Below, piece by piece: positions 1 through 6,997 of a stretch of DNA of 16,515 bases. Both the position numbers and the translations under genes were made by a program. Within the stretch, counting starts at the first letter, position 1. Each line of letters opens with the position of its first letter. Source of the DNA: Chryseobacterium gleum (GTDB lineage: Bacteria; Bacteroidota; Bacteroidia; Flavobacteriales_D; Crocinitomicaceae); NCBI GenBank assembly GCA_943326315.2, contig CALPSU020000019.1, positions 1 through 16,515 of the forward strand. Direction: 5' to 3'. The notes beneath the pieces are model-generated. The model was not told the DNA's origin. It made no database searches and worked only from the letters and a program-made list of their open reading frames with translations.

Positions 1-85
1 TAACCTTTATGTAGTTTTTACGATATATACCTTTTGGTATGATACTTGAGATTAACCAAATAATTAAAATCAAAAAAGTCATGTT
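1..85. other. Upstream region of the PorE-like gene
   Basis: No gene can be supported here. Between about 27 and 40 there is a small inverted repeat, ATACC-TTTT-GGTAT. It overlaps TACCTTTT, which is one base from the Bacteroidota -7 consensus TAnnTTTG. It could be a promoter element for the gene at 86 or the tail hairpin of a gene outside the window; neither can be decided. No Shine-Dalgarno motif precedes the ATG at 86. Confidence 0.3.
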
Positions 86-2473
86 ATGTTGCAAAAATAT
101 TTAACCTTAATTAGTTTAACATTATTTATCTCTCAATTTGGAATTTCTCAAGAAGAAGATGAAGCATGTTTACCACCTTCTAAAAAAATCATTAAAATAT
201 TAGATGCAGCAAAAGTAGCTCCAGATGCTCAAACAGCTGTTGGAGGTTTTGCTGAAGCTATTAAAGAAAATCCCGATAATGCAATGGTGTATTATGATTT
301 TGCAATGTATGCTTATGAAAAAGGTACAACCTATTTAGAAACACTTCCGAATCCTTCTTTAGGGGAAAAGAGTTATAAAAAAGCAGAAGAAATGTTTCAA
401 GAAGCTTTAAATCATTGCGCTGATTATAACGCTAACTGTTCTTATTATTTAGGTGTTATAAATTTTCATCAAGAAGAAAAAACAGAAGCGATAAAATGGT
501 TTAAAATTTTTAAAAACTTTAAGCATTCAGATCCAAAAAGATACCCGGATGATTATTCAAAGAAATTAAATGACGTTAACGAAATCATTAAAGAATTAGA
601 AGAGGAGGTTGAATTAGATAATAATAAAGTTCCTTTTGCCCCTTCTTCCGTTCGAAATGTAAGTACAGTTGAAAGTGATGAATATTTTCCAATGATTTCC
701 CCTGACAATGAATTGATGTTTTATACTAGAAAAGTTGAAGTTTCAAATCTTGGAGATTTGAAAACTAAGCAGGAAGAACAATTTACTTATTCGCTAAGAC
801 CAAATATTTCAACCTTTTTTGATAAAGGTGTTCCTTTTAAAACGCCTTTCAATGATGGGAGATTTGCTAGCTATGGAGCAGCCACTATGTCAGTAGATAA
901 TAAAGAATTAATTTTTTGTGCTTGTAAAAATGAAAAAATATTGGCAGGAAGTAATGCAGGACAAAATTATTTAAATTGTGATTTGTATAGGACAGAATAT
1001 GAAAGAACTGGAACTGGAGGGAATGATTTTATTTGGACTAATTTAGAAAATATGGGCCCAAATATCAATACTGATTCTGGGTGGGAAGGTCAACCAACGC
1101 TTTCAGCAGATGGAAATACAATGTATTTTACAGCTATGAGACCCACCACTCAAGATAATGATATATATTTTGTAGAAAGAGCTAAAGATGGGAAATGGGG
1201 AGTTGCAAAACCTTTTGATGTCATTAATACACCAGGAAAAGATAAAAGTCCATTTTTACATCAGGATAGTGAATCTTTATATTTTGTTTCAACTTGTTCA
1301 GAAACTAGAAAAGGTGCAGGTGGTTTGGATATATTCTATATTCGTAAAATTGACGGGGTTTGGTCTAAACCAAAAAACATAGGTTTTCCTATAAATTCGC
1401 CAGAAGATGAATTAGGAATATTTGTTTCTACAAATGGTGAATTAGCATATTATTCATCTCGTTTAGGAGGTAATTGGAATATCTATTCATTTGAATTATA
1501 TGAAGAAGCTCGACCTTCAGCTGTTACTATTATGAAAGGTACTTTGAATGATGAAAATGGAAAACCAATAGCAGGTGCGTCTATTGAAATCGCATACGGA
1601 GGCGGTTCAACTGAAAAATCTTCCGTGAAAGTAAATGGAAACGATGGGAAATATGCAGTCGTGGTAAAAAATCCAACCAAACAGGATGTAATGGTTACTG
1701 TCAAAAAGGAAGGGTATGCCTTTGATTCCAAATTAATAACCAAAGAAGAGTTTGCTTCTCAAGCAGCGTTAGCTCCTAAAGATGTAGCATTAGGGAATAA
1801 AAAAGAGATTGTTAAAAAAGAGGTAGTTACACCTCCAAAAACTACTAGTCCAAAAAAGGAGGATGTAGCAATGTCTTCGGCAAAGTCGCCATTAAATCCA
1901 AATTCTAAGGTTGTTTCAGATCCAGTAAATACTTCAATTTCGAAGCCTGTTCCAACTTCAGGTGTAGCGAAAACTGCGGTTCCAAAACAAGATCCAGTTT
2001 CAGTTAAAAAAGCAATATCTTCAACACCTGTTGACTTAGAGGTTTTAAAAATTATTCCAGAAGCAACATCTAAAAACACACCTGTTTCAATGCCTAAAAA
2101 TGACTTAGTAGTCAAAAAATTGAAAGTTGGAGTAGCATACACAATTAACGATGTTTTATTTGAAACAAGTTCCAGTGATTTGTCAGAAAGAGCTAGGTTT
2201 ATTTTGAAAGAATTTTCTTCATTCTTGATTGAAAATCCAACTTCTAAAATAATGATTCAAGGACATACAGATGATTTAGGGGAAGATTCTGAAAACTTAA
2301 AATTGTCTGAAGATAGAGCAAAAGCAGTTAAAGACTATTTGATTACTTTAGATATCAAATCAGAACGAATGATAGCAAAAGGATTTGGTGAAACAATGCC
2401 AAAACTTGAAAATACAACAGATTTAAATAGAGCCAAAAATCGTAGAACCGATTTTGTCTTAGAGAAATTGTAA
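86..2473 (+). CDS. OmpA-family outer-membrane protein with TPR, PD40 propeller and CRD (PorE-like)
   Basis: The 795-residue protein has an N-terminal signal peptide (about 1-22, ending GISQ) and no lipobox. Next come TPR-like helices (about 38-150), then a PD40/WD40-like beta-propeller (about 190-470) with repeats such as FPMISPDNELMFY, PTLSADGNTMYFTA and GIFVSTNGELAYYSS. A carboxypeptidase-regulatory-like beta-sandwich follows (about 483-550, starting KGTLNDENGKPIAGA). A Lys/Pro/Ser/Thr-rich linker (about 570-680) leads to an OmpA C-terminal domain (682-795) with GHTDD, LSEDRA and NRAKNRR, the signature that binds peptidoglycan diaminopimelate. This is the domain order described for PorE of Porphyromonas gingivalis, a type IX secretion component thought to anchor the complex to the cell wall. 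Many Bacteroidota carry several paralogues of this architecture, so the T9SS role is an inference and the family assignment is firm. ATG at 86 gives the signal peptide directly. The gene 16 bp downstream may be cotranscribed. Confidence 0.85.
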   Translation: MLQKYLTLISLTLFISQFGISQEEDEACLPPSKKIIKILDAAKVAPDAQTAVGGFAEAIKENPDNAMVYYDFAMYAYEKGTTYLETLPNPSLGEKSYKKAEEMFQEALNHCADYNANCSYYLGVINFHQEEKTEAIKWFKIFKNFKHSDPKRYPDDYSKKLNDVNEIIKELEEEVELDNNKVPFAPSSVRNVSTVESDEYFPMISPDNELMFYTRKVEVSNLGDLKTKQEEQFTYSLRPNISTFFDKGVPFKTPFNDGRFASYGAATMSVDNKELIFCACKNEKILAGSNAGQNYLNCDLYRTEYERTGTGGNDFIWTNLENMGPNINTDSGWEGQPTLSADGNTMYFTAMRPTTQDNDIYFVERAKDGKWGVAKPFDVINTPGKDKSPFLHQDSESLYFVSTCSETRKGAGGLDIFYIRKIDGVWSKPKNIGFPINSPEDELGIFVSTNGELAYYSSRLGGNWNIYSFELYEEARPSAVTIMKGTLNDENGKPIAGASIEIAYGGGSTEKSSVKVNGNDGKYAVVVKNPTKQDVMVTVKKEGYAFDSKLITKEEFASQAALAPKDVALGNKKEIVKKEVVTPPKTTSPKKEDVAMSSAKSPLNPNSKVVSDPVNTSISKPVPTSGVAKTAVPKQDPVSVKKAISSTPVDLEVLKIIPEATSKNTPVSMPKNDLVVKKLKVGVAYTINDVLFETSSSDLSERARFILKEFSSFLIENPTSKIMIQGHTDDLGEDSENLKLSEDRAKAVKDYLITLDIKSERMIAKGFGETMPKLENTTDLNRAKNRRTDFVLEKL

Positions 2474-2489
2474 AGTATTGATTAAAAAT

Positions 2490-4226
2490 ATGAGAGCTAT
2501 CTCCATTTTAAAAAATCCTCTTATTTGGTTTTTGTTTTTAATATTGGGATATAGTGCTTATAAAAACTTTAAATTTAATGAGATAAATAATGTGTTAACT
2601 TCTGATGGAAGAGGTTATTATGCATATTTGCCAGCAATATTAATTTTTGATAGCTTTGAAAAATCCTCAGAAGCAGAAAAAAGTTATTTGAAGAATGAAA
2701 TAGACCAATTCTACTTGTTTAAAGATTCAAACGGAAGAATCTTTAATAAATATTTCCCAGGAGTTTCCTTGATGCAATTGCCTTTTTTCCTTTTTGCTTG
2801 TTTGCTTGCGTGGCTCTTTAATCTGCCATTGGATGGCTATTCAACTATTTTTTTATATCTATTCTATGTTGGAGGTTTGGCTTATTCAATATCAGCTTAT
2901 TATCTTTTCAATAAATTTTTGATAAAATTTTATCCTGAAAAAAGTTTTAATAAATGGCTTGTACCAATTTTTTATTGCGCAACTCCATTACTTTTTTACT
3001 CTTTTAACACTATAAGTTTTAGTCATTTGTATTCGTTTTTTTTGTTTGTAATTTTTTCATTACAAGTTATAAAACTAAAAGATGAGTATTCTTTTAACGG
3101 TGTCTTTTATTTAGGATTAATTGTAGGATTAATTTTTTTAGTAAGACCAACGAACATCTTGATAATATTTATTATTCCTTTTCTTTTAGTTGACTATGAT
3201 TCATTAAAATCTTTTTTCAAGAAATTGATGGAAGAAAAAGGTAAAGGTTTTATTTTAGGTTTGATAGGTTTTTTGAGTTTGTTTTTTGTTTTATTATTGG
3301 TTTGGAAATGGCAATCAGGATCATGGATTGTTTGGTCTTATAATGGAGAAGGATTTAATTTTAATAAATCTCAGCTACTAAATTGTTTATTTAGTTTTAG
3401 AACTGGCTTATTTATACAAACTCCGATACTTATTTTTTCTATTCTTAGTGTTATACTTTTATTTAAAAATAATAAGTATCAAAATTCAATGTGGATTATA
3501 TATTTCATCATTACTTCATGGGTCATATCGTGCTGGTGGTGTTGGGATTATGAGTCTTCTTTTGGTAATCGTGCTTTTTCTGAACATATGATGTTTACAC
3601 TTTTACCTATTTTACCCCTTATTTTTAGATATAAGTTTATAATATATTACTTTCTTTTAGCCTTTTCAATTCTTGGAGTTATTCGTTATTTTGAAAAGGA
3701 AAATAATTTCATGAATGATCAAAGATTCACGTCTAGTAATTATTTTGAATCTTTAAAGTTTTGGGAGAATAAAAATAAAAACAGATGGAATTTTACAAAA
3801 TCTTGTATTCCATATGGACGTATGTTAAATTCTAAGATAATATTAGAGGATAGCCAAATTCATACAATTAAGGAGAACGATGAGTTTATTTATGGTGCAA
3901 TAGATTCGTTGCTTAAACCAAGAACAAGCGAAAGATATTATTATAGAGTTGAACTAGAAAAGCAAACAAAAGAGAAAATTTTTGAAGGGGTAATGTTGGT
4001 TATTGATGCATTTAATACAGATTTATCAAAAAGATATTATAAAACAATTGATCTTTTTAATGATCGTCTTGAAGGTAAAAAGTATTGGAAAAAACTAGAA
4101 TTTGAAGGGATGATACACGATAATTTCCAAGAATTTGATAATGTGAAAATTTATATTTGGAATCAAGGAAAGAAAAGATTTAAAATAAGGAATTGTAAGA
4201 TTGTTATCGAGAAATTCAAGTCTTAA
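2490..4226 (+). CDS. Polytopic inner-membrane protein, probable GT-C-fold glycosyltransferase
   Basis: A 578-residue protein starting at ATG 2490. An in-frame TTG at 2478 would add four residues, but the ATG is preferred. It has many hydrophobic segments (first about 11-24, then repeatedly to about residue 400) and a soluble, charged C-terminal part of roughly 170 residues. The first external loop carries DGRGYYAYLP, followed by a segment with FPGVSLMQLPFF. Later, WWCWDYESSFGNRAF resembles the pattern of PMT/ArnT-like (GT39/GT-C) membrane enzymes, which transfer sugars from polyprenyl-phosphate donors on the periplasmic side. The loop Asp is the likely catalytic position if that assignment holds. 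Donor, acceptor and pathway cannot be read from the sequence, and no other glycan gene lies nearby. It follows the PorE-like gene by 16 bp with no terminator between, so cotranscription is likely. Its stop overlaps that of the converging muramidase gene. Confidence 0.6.
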   Translation: MRAISILKNPLIWFLFLILGYSAYKNFKFNEINNVLTSDGRGYYAYLPAILIFDSFEKSSEAEKSYLKNEIDQFYLFKDSNGRIFNKYFPGVSLMQLPFFLFACLLAWLFNLPLDGYSTIFLYLFYVGGLAYSISAYYLFNKFLIKFYPEKSFNKWLVPIFYCATPLLFYSFNTISFSHLYSFFLFVIFSLQVIKLKDEYSFNGVFYLGLIVGLIFLVRPTNILIIFIIPFLLVDYDSLKSFFKKLMEEKGKGFILGLIGFLSLFFVLLLVWKWQSGSWIVWSYNGEGFNFNKSQLLNCLFSFRTGLFIQTPILIFSILSVILLFKNNKYQNSMWIIYFIITSWVISCWWCWDYESSFGNRAFSEHMMFTLLPILPLIFRYKFIIYYFLLAFSILGVIRYFEKENNFMNDQRFTSSNYFESLKFWENKNKNRWNFTKSCIPYGRMLNSKIILEDSQIHTIKENDEFIYGAIDSLLKPRTSERYYYRVELEKQTKEKIFEGVMLVIDAFNTDLSKRYYKTIDLFNDRLEGKKYWKKLEFEGMIHDNFQEFDNVKIYIWNQGKKRFKIRNCKIVIEKFKS

Positions 4227-4993
4227 AAAGGCGTTTTAGAAACGTTTATATCAACTTCTTCATCAATGCCAGGCAATATTCCATTCTCACTAAATTGCCA
4301 ATGTAAAATATTCTTATCCTCTATACAAGTTGGTTTTTGACTATATGCAGCGATCCAAAATTTATGATTCGGAAAATGATCTTTAAATTTAGTTTTGTAA
4401 AAATGTAAAGAAGTATAGATAATGGGTCTCATTCCAGATCTGTTTTCAACTTCGTTTAACCAAATAGTCATTTTTTTTCTAAGATCATCATCTGAAAAAC
4501 CTTCTGTCTCAACATCAAGAACAGGAGGTAAGTCAACATCTCTCTGTTTCCAGTAATTTAAAAAGTGATCTACTTGTGGTCTTGGTTTATCTTTAGAAAT
4601 AAAAAAATGATAAGCCCCATTCGGCATTCCTAAATTATTTAAAGTTTTTCGATTGAATTCCCATTTAGAATCTACATGCGAGTTTCCTTCAGTAGCCTTA
4701 CAATAAACAAAATGAATAATTGTGTCAAAATGCTCATTATTTAAAAGATGATCCCAATTAATATTTCCTTGATGATGGGAAACATCAATACCAACAGATT
4801 CAAAACCATCAGGAACATTTTCAAGAAAAGAATTTTTAGATATTTTTTGAGTGTATACTGGATAGTATTTCCACGCCAAAAAAGATAGGATAAATAGTAT
4901 GGCTATAAGAATAATTACTAAAGAAGATTTAGATTTTCCGTTTGTATTTTTTTTCTTGATAGATTTTTTAATCGGTTTCTTTTTAATTGCCAT
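4223..4993 (-). CDS. Membrane-anchored GH25 family lysozyme (muramidase)
   Basis: The 256-residue protein starts with a very Lys-rich cytoplasmic tail (1-23) and one transmembrane segment (about 24-41), a signal-anchor arrangement that places the enzyme in the periplasm. The rest is a glycoside hydrolase family 25 domain: GIDVSHHQG (68-76), YCKATEGNSHVD (97-108), PNGAYHFF (124-131), PPVLDVE (156-162), IIYTS (191-195), FWIAAYS (212-218), WQFS (232-235) and VDIN (247-250). Asp160 and Glu162 of the DVE motif are the expected catalytic acids, with Asp70 also in the active site. Family members cleave the beta-1,4 bond between N-acetylmuramic acid and N-acetylglucosamine. The gene starts 59 bp downstream of rplS, just after that gene's terminator, and no clear promoter of its own is visible. 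Its TAA stop shares the TTAA at 4223-4226 with the converging gene. Confidence 0.9.
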   Translation of the reverse strand: MAIKKKPIKKSIKKKNTNGKSKSSLVIILIAILFILSFLAWKYYPVYTQKISKNSFLENVPDGFESVGIDVSHHQGNINWDHLLNNEHFDTIIHFVYCKATEGNSHVDSKWEFNRKTLNNLGMPNGAYHFFISKDKPRPQVDHFLNYWKQRDVDLPPVLDVETEGFSDDDLRKKMTIWLNEVENRSGMRPIIYTSLHFYKTKFKDHFPNHKFWIAAYSQKPTCIEDKNILHWQFSENGILPGIDEEVDINVSKTPF

Positions 4994-5004
4994 TTTTTAG
5001 AAAT

Positions 5005-5033
5005 AAAAAAGGCTTCCTCAAAGAGAAAGCCTT
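5005..5033 (-). terminator. Intrinsic terminator after rplS
   Basis: Read on the minus strand, a 10-bp stem AGGCTTTCTC / GAGGAAGCCT (one G-U pair) closes a 3-nt TTT loop and runs straight into a T tract. The stem lies at 5010-5019 and 5023-5032 in plus coordinates, about 20 nt after the rplS stop. The next minus-strand ATG is only 12 nt past the T tract. Confidence 0.85.
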
Positions 5034-5052
5034 ACAATAAAATTTATTGTTA

Positions 5053-5418
5053 TTATTTTTGAGTAGAAGAAAAACTTCTTTTTTCTCTAATACGTGCAGA
5101 TTTACCAGTAAGTTTTCGGAAGTAGAAAATACGAGCTCTACGAACAAATCCTTTTTTGTTAACTACAATGTTTTCTAAGAATGGAGATGCTATTGGGAAG
5201 ATACGTTCAACACCAATGTTACCTGACATTTTACGAACAGTAAAAGTTTCAGTAGCACCAGAACCACGACGTTGTAAAACAACCCCTTGGTATTGTTGGA
5301 TACGTTCTTTAGCACCCTCTTTAATTTTATATGAAACAGTTATTGTGTATCCACTCTTGAAATAAGGGAAACTTTTCACCTCAACTAATTCGTTCTCAAT
5401 TTGTTTTAAAATATCCAT
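5053..5418 (-). CDS. rplS: 50S ribosomal protein L19
   Basis: The 121-residue protein matches bacterial L19 along its whole length; the usual length is about 115. Diagnostic stretches are FKSGYTITVSYKIKEGAKER (20-39), QQYQGVVLQRRGSG (41-54), TFTVRKMSGNIGVERIFP (58-75) and GFVRRARIFYFRKLTGKSAR. L19 sits at the interface between the 30S and 50S subunits and contacts 16S and 23S rRNA. In many bacteria it is in an operon with rpsP, rimM and trmD, but here it stands alone, divergent from the rimB-like gene and closed by its own terminator. A plausible -7 element, TAATATTG on the minus strand at 5446-5453 (one base from TAnnTTTG), lies 28 bp upstream of the ATG. No Shine-Dalgarno motif is present. 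Confidence 0.98.
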   Translation of the reverse strand: MDILKQIENELVEVKSFPYFKSGYTITVSYKIKEGAKERIQQYQGVVLQRRGSGATETFTVRKMSGNIGVERIFPIASPFLENIVVNKKGFVRRARIFYFRKLTGKSARIREKRSFSSTQK

Positions 5419-5619
5419 GATTCTAATTTTCTATATTTCCGCGTAATTCGGGGTGCAATATTACGAATAATTTCTAAAAACACATAACATATAGAGGAAA
5501 ATATTTAAAAATATTTAATATTTCTATAAATTGAGCTTTAAAGTTTGATTATTGAGTGATAAATGTACTTTTTTTTAGTGGTTTTATTGTTGAAAGATTA
5601 TCTTTATCATAGCAAATTT

Positions 5620-5624
5620 AGGAG
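5620..5624 (+). promoter_or_regulatory. Strong Shine-Dalgarno of the rimB-like gene
   Basis: AGGAG ends 6 nt before the ATG at 5631, a standard Shine-Dalgarno distance. It supports that start over ATG 5640. Only gyrB among the other fifteen genes has a comparable motif. Confidence 0.6.
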
Positions 5625-5630
5625 AGTAAA

Positions 5631-6068
5631 ATGAATAAAATGTTAATTGGAAGGAAAGATACCGCAGATTTTCCAGATTTTGGTTTAAAATGCATTCAGG
5701 TTAAAATTGATTCGGGAGCATATTCATGTAGTATTGATTGCCGAAAAGTAGAACTTGTTGAAAAAGATGGGATACAGCAGTTAGAAGTTGTCTTTTTAAA
5801 TGTTGATAGTGCTAATTATACCGGGAGGAAATATTATTTTGACGATTTTAAATCTAAAAAAGTCAAATCTTCGTCGGGTCACTCTCAAATAAGATATTTT
5901 ATTAAAGGAAAAATTGTTCTTTTTGGTAATACATATAAAACATATTTTTCATTATCTAAACGAGCAGGAATGAAAACTCCCGTGTTAATTGGTAGAAAAT
6001 TATTAAATAATAATTTTATTATTGACACTAAAAAAGTCAATTTATCCAATAATTTAAAGAGTAAATAG
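5631..6068 (+). CDS. RimB/RloA2-like retropepsin-fold protease
   Basis: The 145-residue protein belongs to the family long annotated as putative ATP-dependent zinc protease (Pfam Zn_protease, COG4067). The sequence instead has the retropepsin-like aspartic protease motif: KIDSGAYSCSID with Asp27-Ser28-Gly29-Ala30. The conserved C-terminal element is PVLIGRKLL (117-125). In Pseudomonas the homologue RimB is a protease that counteracts RimK-dependent glutamylation of ribosomal protein S6. Here rimK follows after 54 nt, which strongly supports that pairing. The start is at 5631: AGGAG at 5620-5624 sits 6 nt before it, an unusually clear Shine-Dalgarno for this window. A second ATG at 5640 is less well placed. 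TATCTTTA at 5599-5606 is one base from the TAnnTTTG -7 consensus. The active form would be a homodimer with one DSG per subunit, by analogy with retropepsins; this is inferred. Confidence 0.8.
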   Translation: MNKMLIGRKDTADFPDFGLKCIQVKIDSGAYSCSIDCRKVELVEKDGIQQLEVVFLNVDSANYTGRKYYFDDFKSKKVKSSSGHSQIRYFIKGKIVLFGNTYKTYFSLSKRAGMKTPVLIGRKLLNNNFIIDTKKVNLSNNLKSK

Positions 6069-6122
6069 TGTATTTAATTTTATTTAAATATACTTTAGCA
6101 AATAGTTAATAATACATACGGT

Positions 6123-6995
6123 ATGAAAATCGCAATTTTATCAAGAAACCCTAATTTATATTCAACAAGAAGATTAGTTGAAGCAGCTATCCAAAGAGGA
6201 CATGAAGCACATGTAATTGATCATTTAAAGTGTAATATTGAAATTGAACAATCGGGACCTTCATTATATTATGGGGATCATTATTTAGAAGGGTATGATG
6301 CTGTTATCCCTCGAATCGGTGCTTCTGTTACTTTTTATGGTACTGCGGTTGTTCGTCAATTTGAGATGATGAATGTGTTTTCAGCAGTCGGATCGAGAGG
6401 AATTGTTCATTCTAGAGATAAATTACGTTGTTTACAGGTGTTATCGAAAGAAGGATTAGGTTTGCCGAAAACAGTATTCACTAATTATTCTAGAAATGTG
6501 GAGCACGTTGTTGAATCTGCAGGAGGTGCACCAGTAGTTTTAAAATTATTGGAAGGAACTCAAGGTTTAGGTGTTGTTTTAGCTGAAAATCAAAATGCAG
6601 CTCAATCTGTTTTGGAAGCATTCAATGGTCTAAAAGCACGAGTTATTGTTCAAGAATTTATTAAAGAATCAAAAGGTGCTGATTTAAGAGCATTTGTAGT
6701 TGATGGAAAAGTTGTTGGAGCAATGAAGCGTCAAGGGAAACCAGGCGAATTTAGATCGAATTTGCACAGAGGAGGTTCGTCACGTATTATTGAACTTACT
6801 AAGGAAGAAGAAGAAACTGCTATTCGAGCTGCTGAAACTGTAGGTTTAGGTATTGCTGGAGTAGATTTATTACAATCTGCAAGAGGACCGTTGGTTTTAG
6901 AAGTTAATTCTTCGCCAGGTTTACAAGGAATAGAAACAACAACAGGAAAGGATATTGCTGGTATTATTATTCAGTATTTAGAGAAAAATGTATAA
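6123..6995 (+). CDS. rimK: RimK, ATP-grasp alpha-L-glutamate ligase (ribosomal protein S6 modification)
   Basis: The 290-residue protein (E. coli RimK has 300) aligns with the family throughout. It has an N-terminal preATP-grasp domain with PRIGASVTFYG (63-73), then HSRDKLRCLQ with Lys100. The ATP-binding LKLLEGTQGLGVV (140-152) contains Lys141, and is followed by QEFIKE (177-182), DLRAFVV (187-193), RSNLHRGG (211-218) and the magnesium ligands Asp248, Glu260 and Asn262 in GVDLL and LVLEVNSSPG. These positions agree with E. coli RimK. The enzyme adds glutamate residues to the C-terminus of ribosomal protein S6 and in vitro makes poly-alpha-glutamate; the target in this organism is not visible. 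The gene lies 54 nt after the rimB-like gene and 2 nt before the AstE-family gene, so the three are probably one operon. No Shine-Dalgarno precedes the ATG. Confidence 0.93.
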   Translation: MKIAILSRNPNLYSTRRLVEAAIQRGHEAHVIDHLKCNIEIEQSGPSLYYGDHYLEGYDAVIPRIGASVTFYGTAVVRQFEMMNVFSAVGSRGIVHSRDKLRCLQVLSKEGLGLPKTVFTNYSRNVEHVVESAGGAPVVLKLLEGTQGLGVVLAENQNAAQSVLEAFNGLKARVIVQEFIKESKGADLRAFVVDGKVVGAMKRQGKPGEFRSNLHRGGSSRIIELTKEEEETAIRAAETVGLGIAGVDLLQSARGPLVLEVNSSPGLQGIETTTGKDIAGIIIQYLEKNV

Positions 6996-6997
6996 TT

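Noticed and set aside
1483..2142. Two antisense open frames opposite the PorE-like gene
   Set aside because: They lie wholly within a coding region with firm domain matches. Their products are low-complexity complements of it (Phe/Thr-rich opposite Lys/Pro/Ser/Thr-rich) and match no family.
2478..2489. Upstream TTG start for the GT-C-like gene
   Set aside because: An ATG four codons later leaves a normal 16-bp gap and a typical short N-terminus before the first membrane segment.
5156..5365. Open frame on the plus strand across rplS
   Set aside because: Shadow of the conserved L19 coding sequence; the product has no protein-like features.
5631..6068. Annotation of the RimB-like protein as an ATP-dependent zinc protease
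   Set aside because: No zinc-binding HExxH or ATP motif is present; the DSGA motif indicates a retropepsin-like aspartic fold, and the older name derives from RimK-type fusions.
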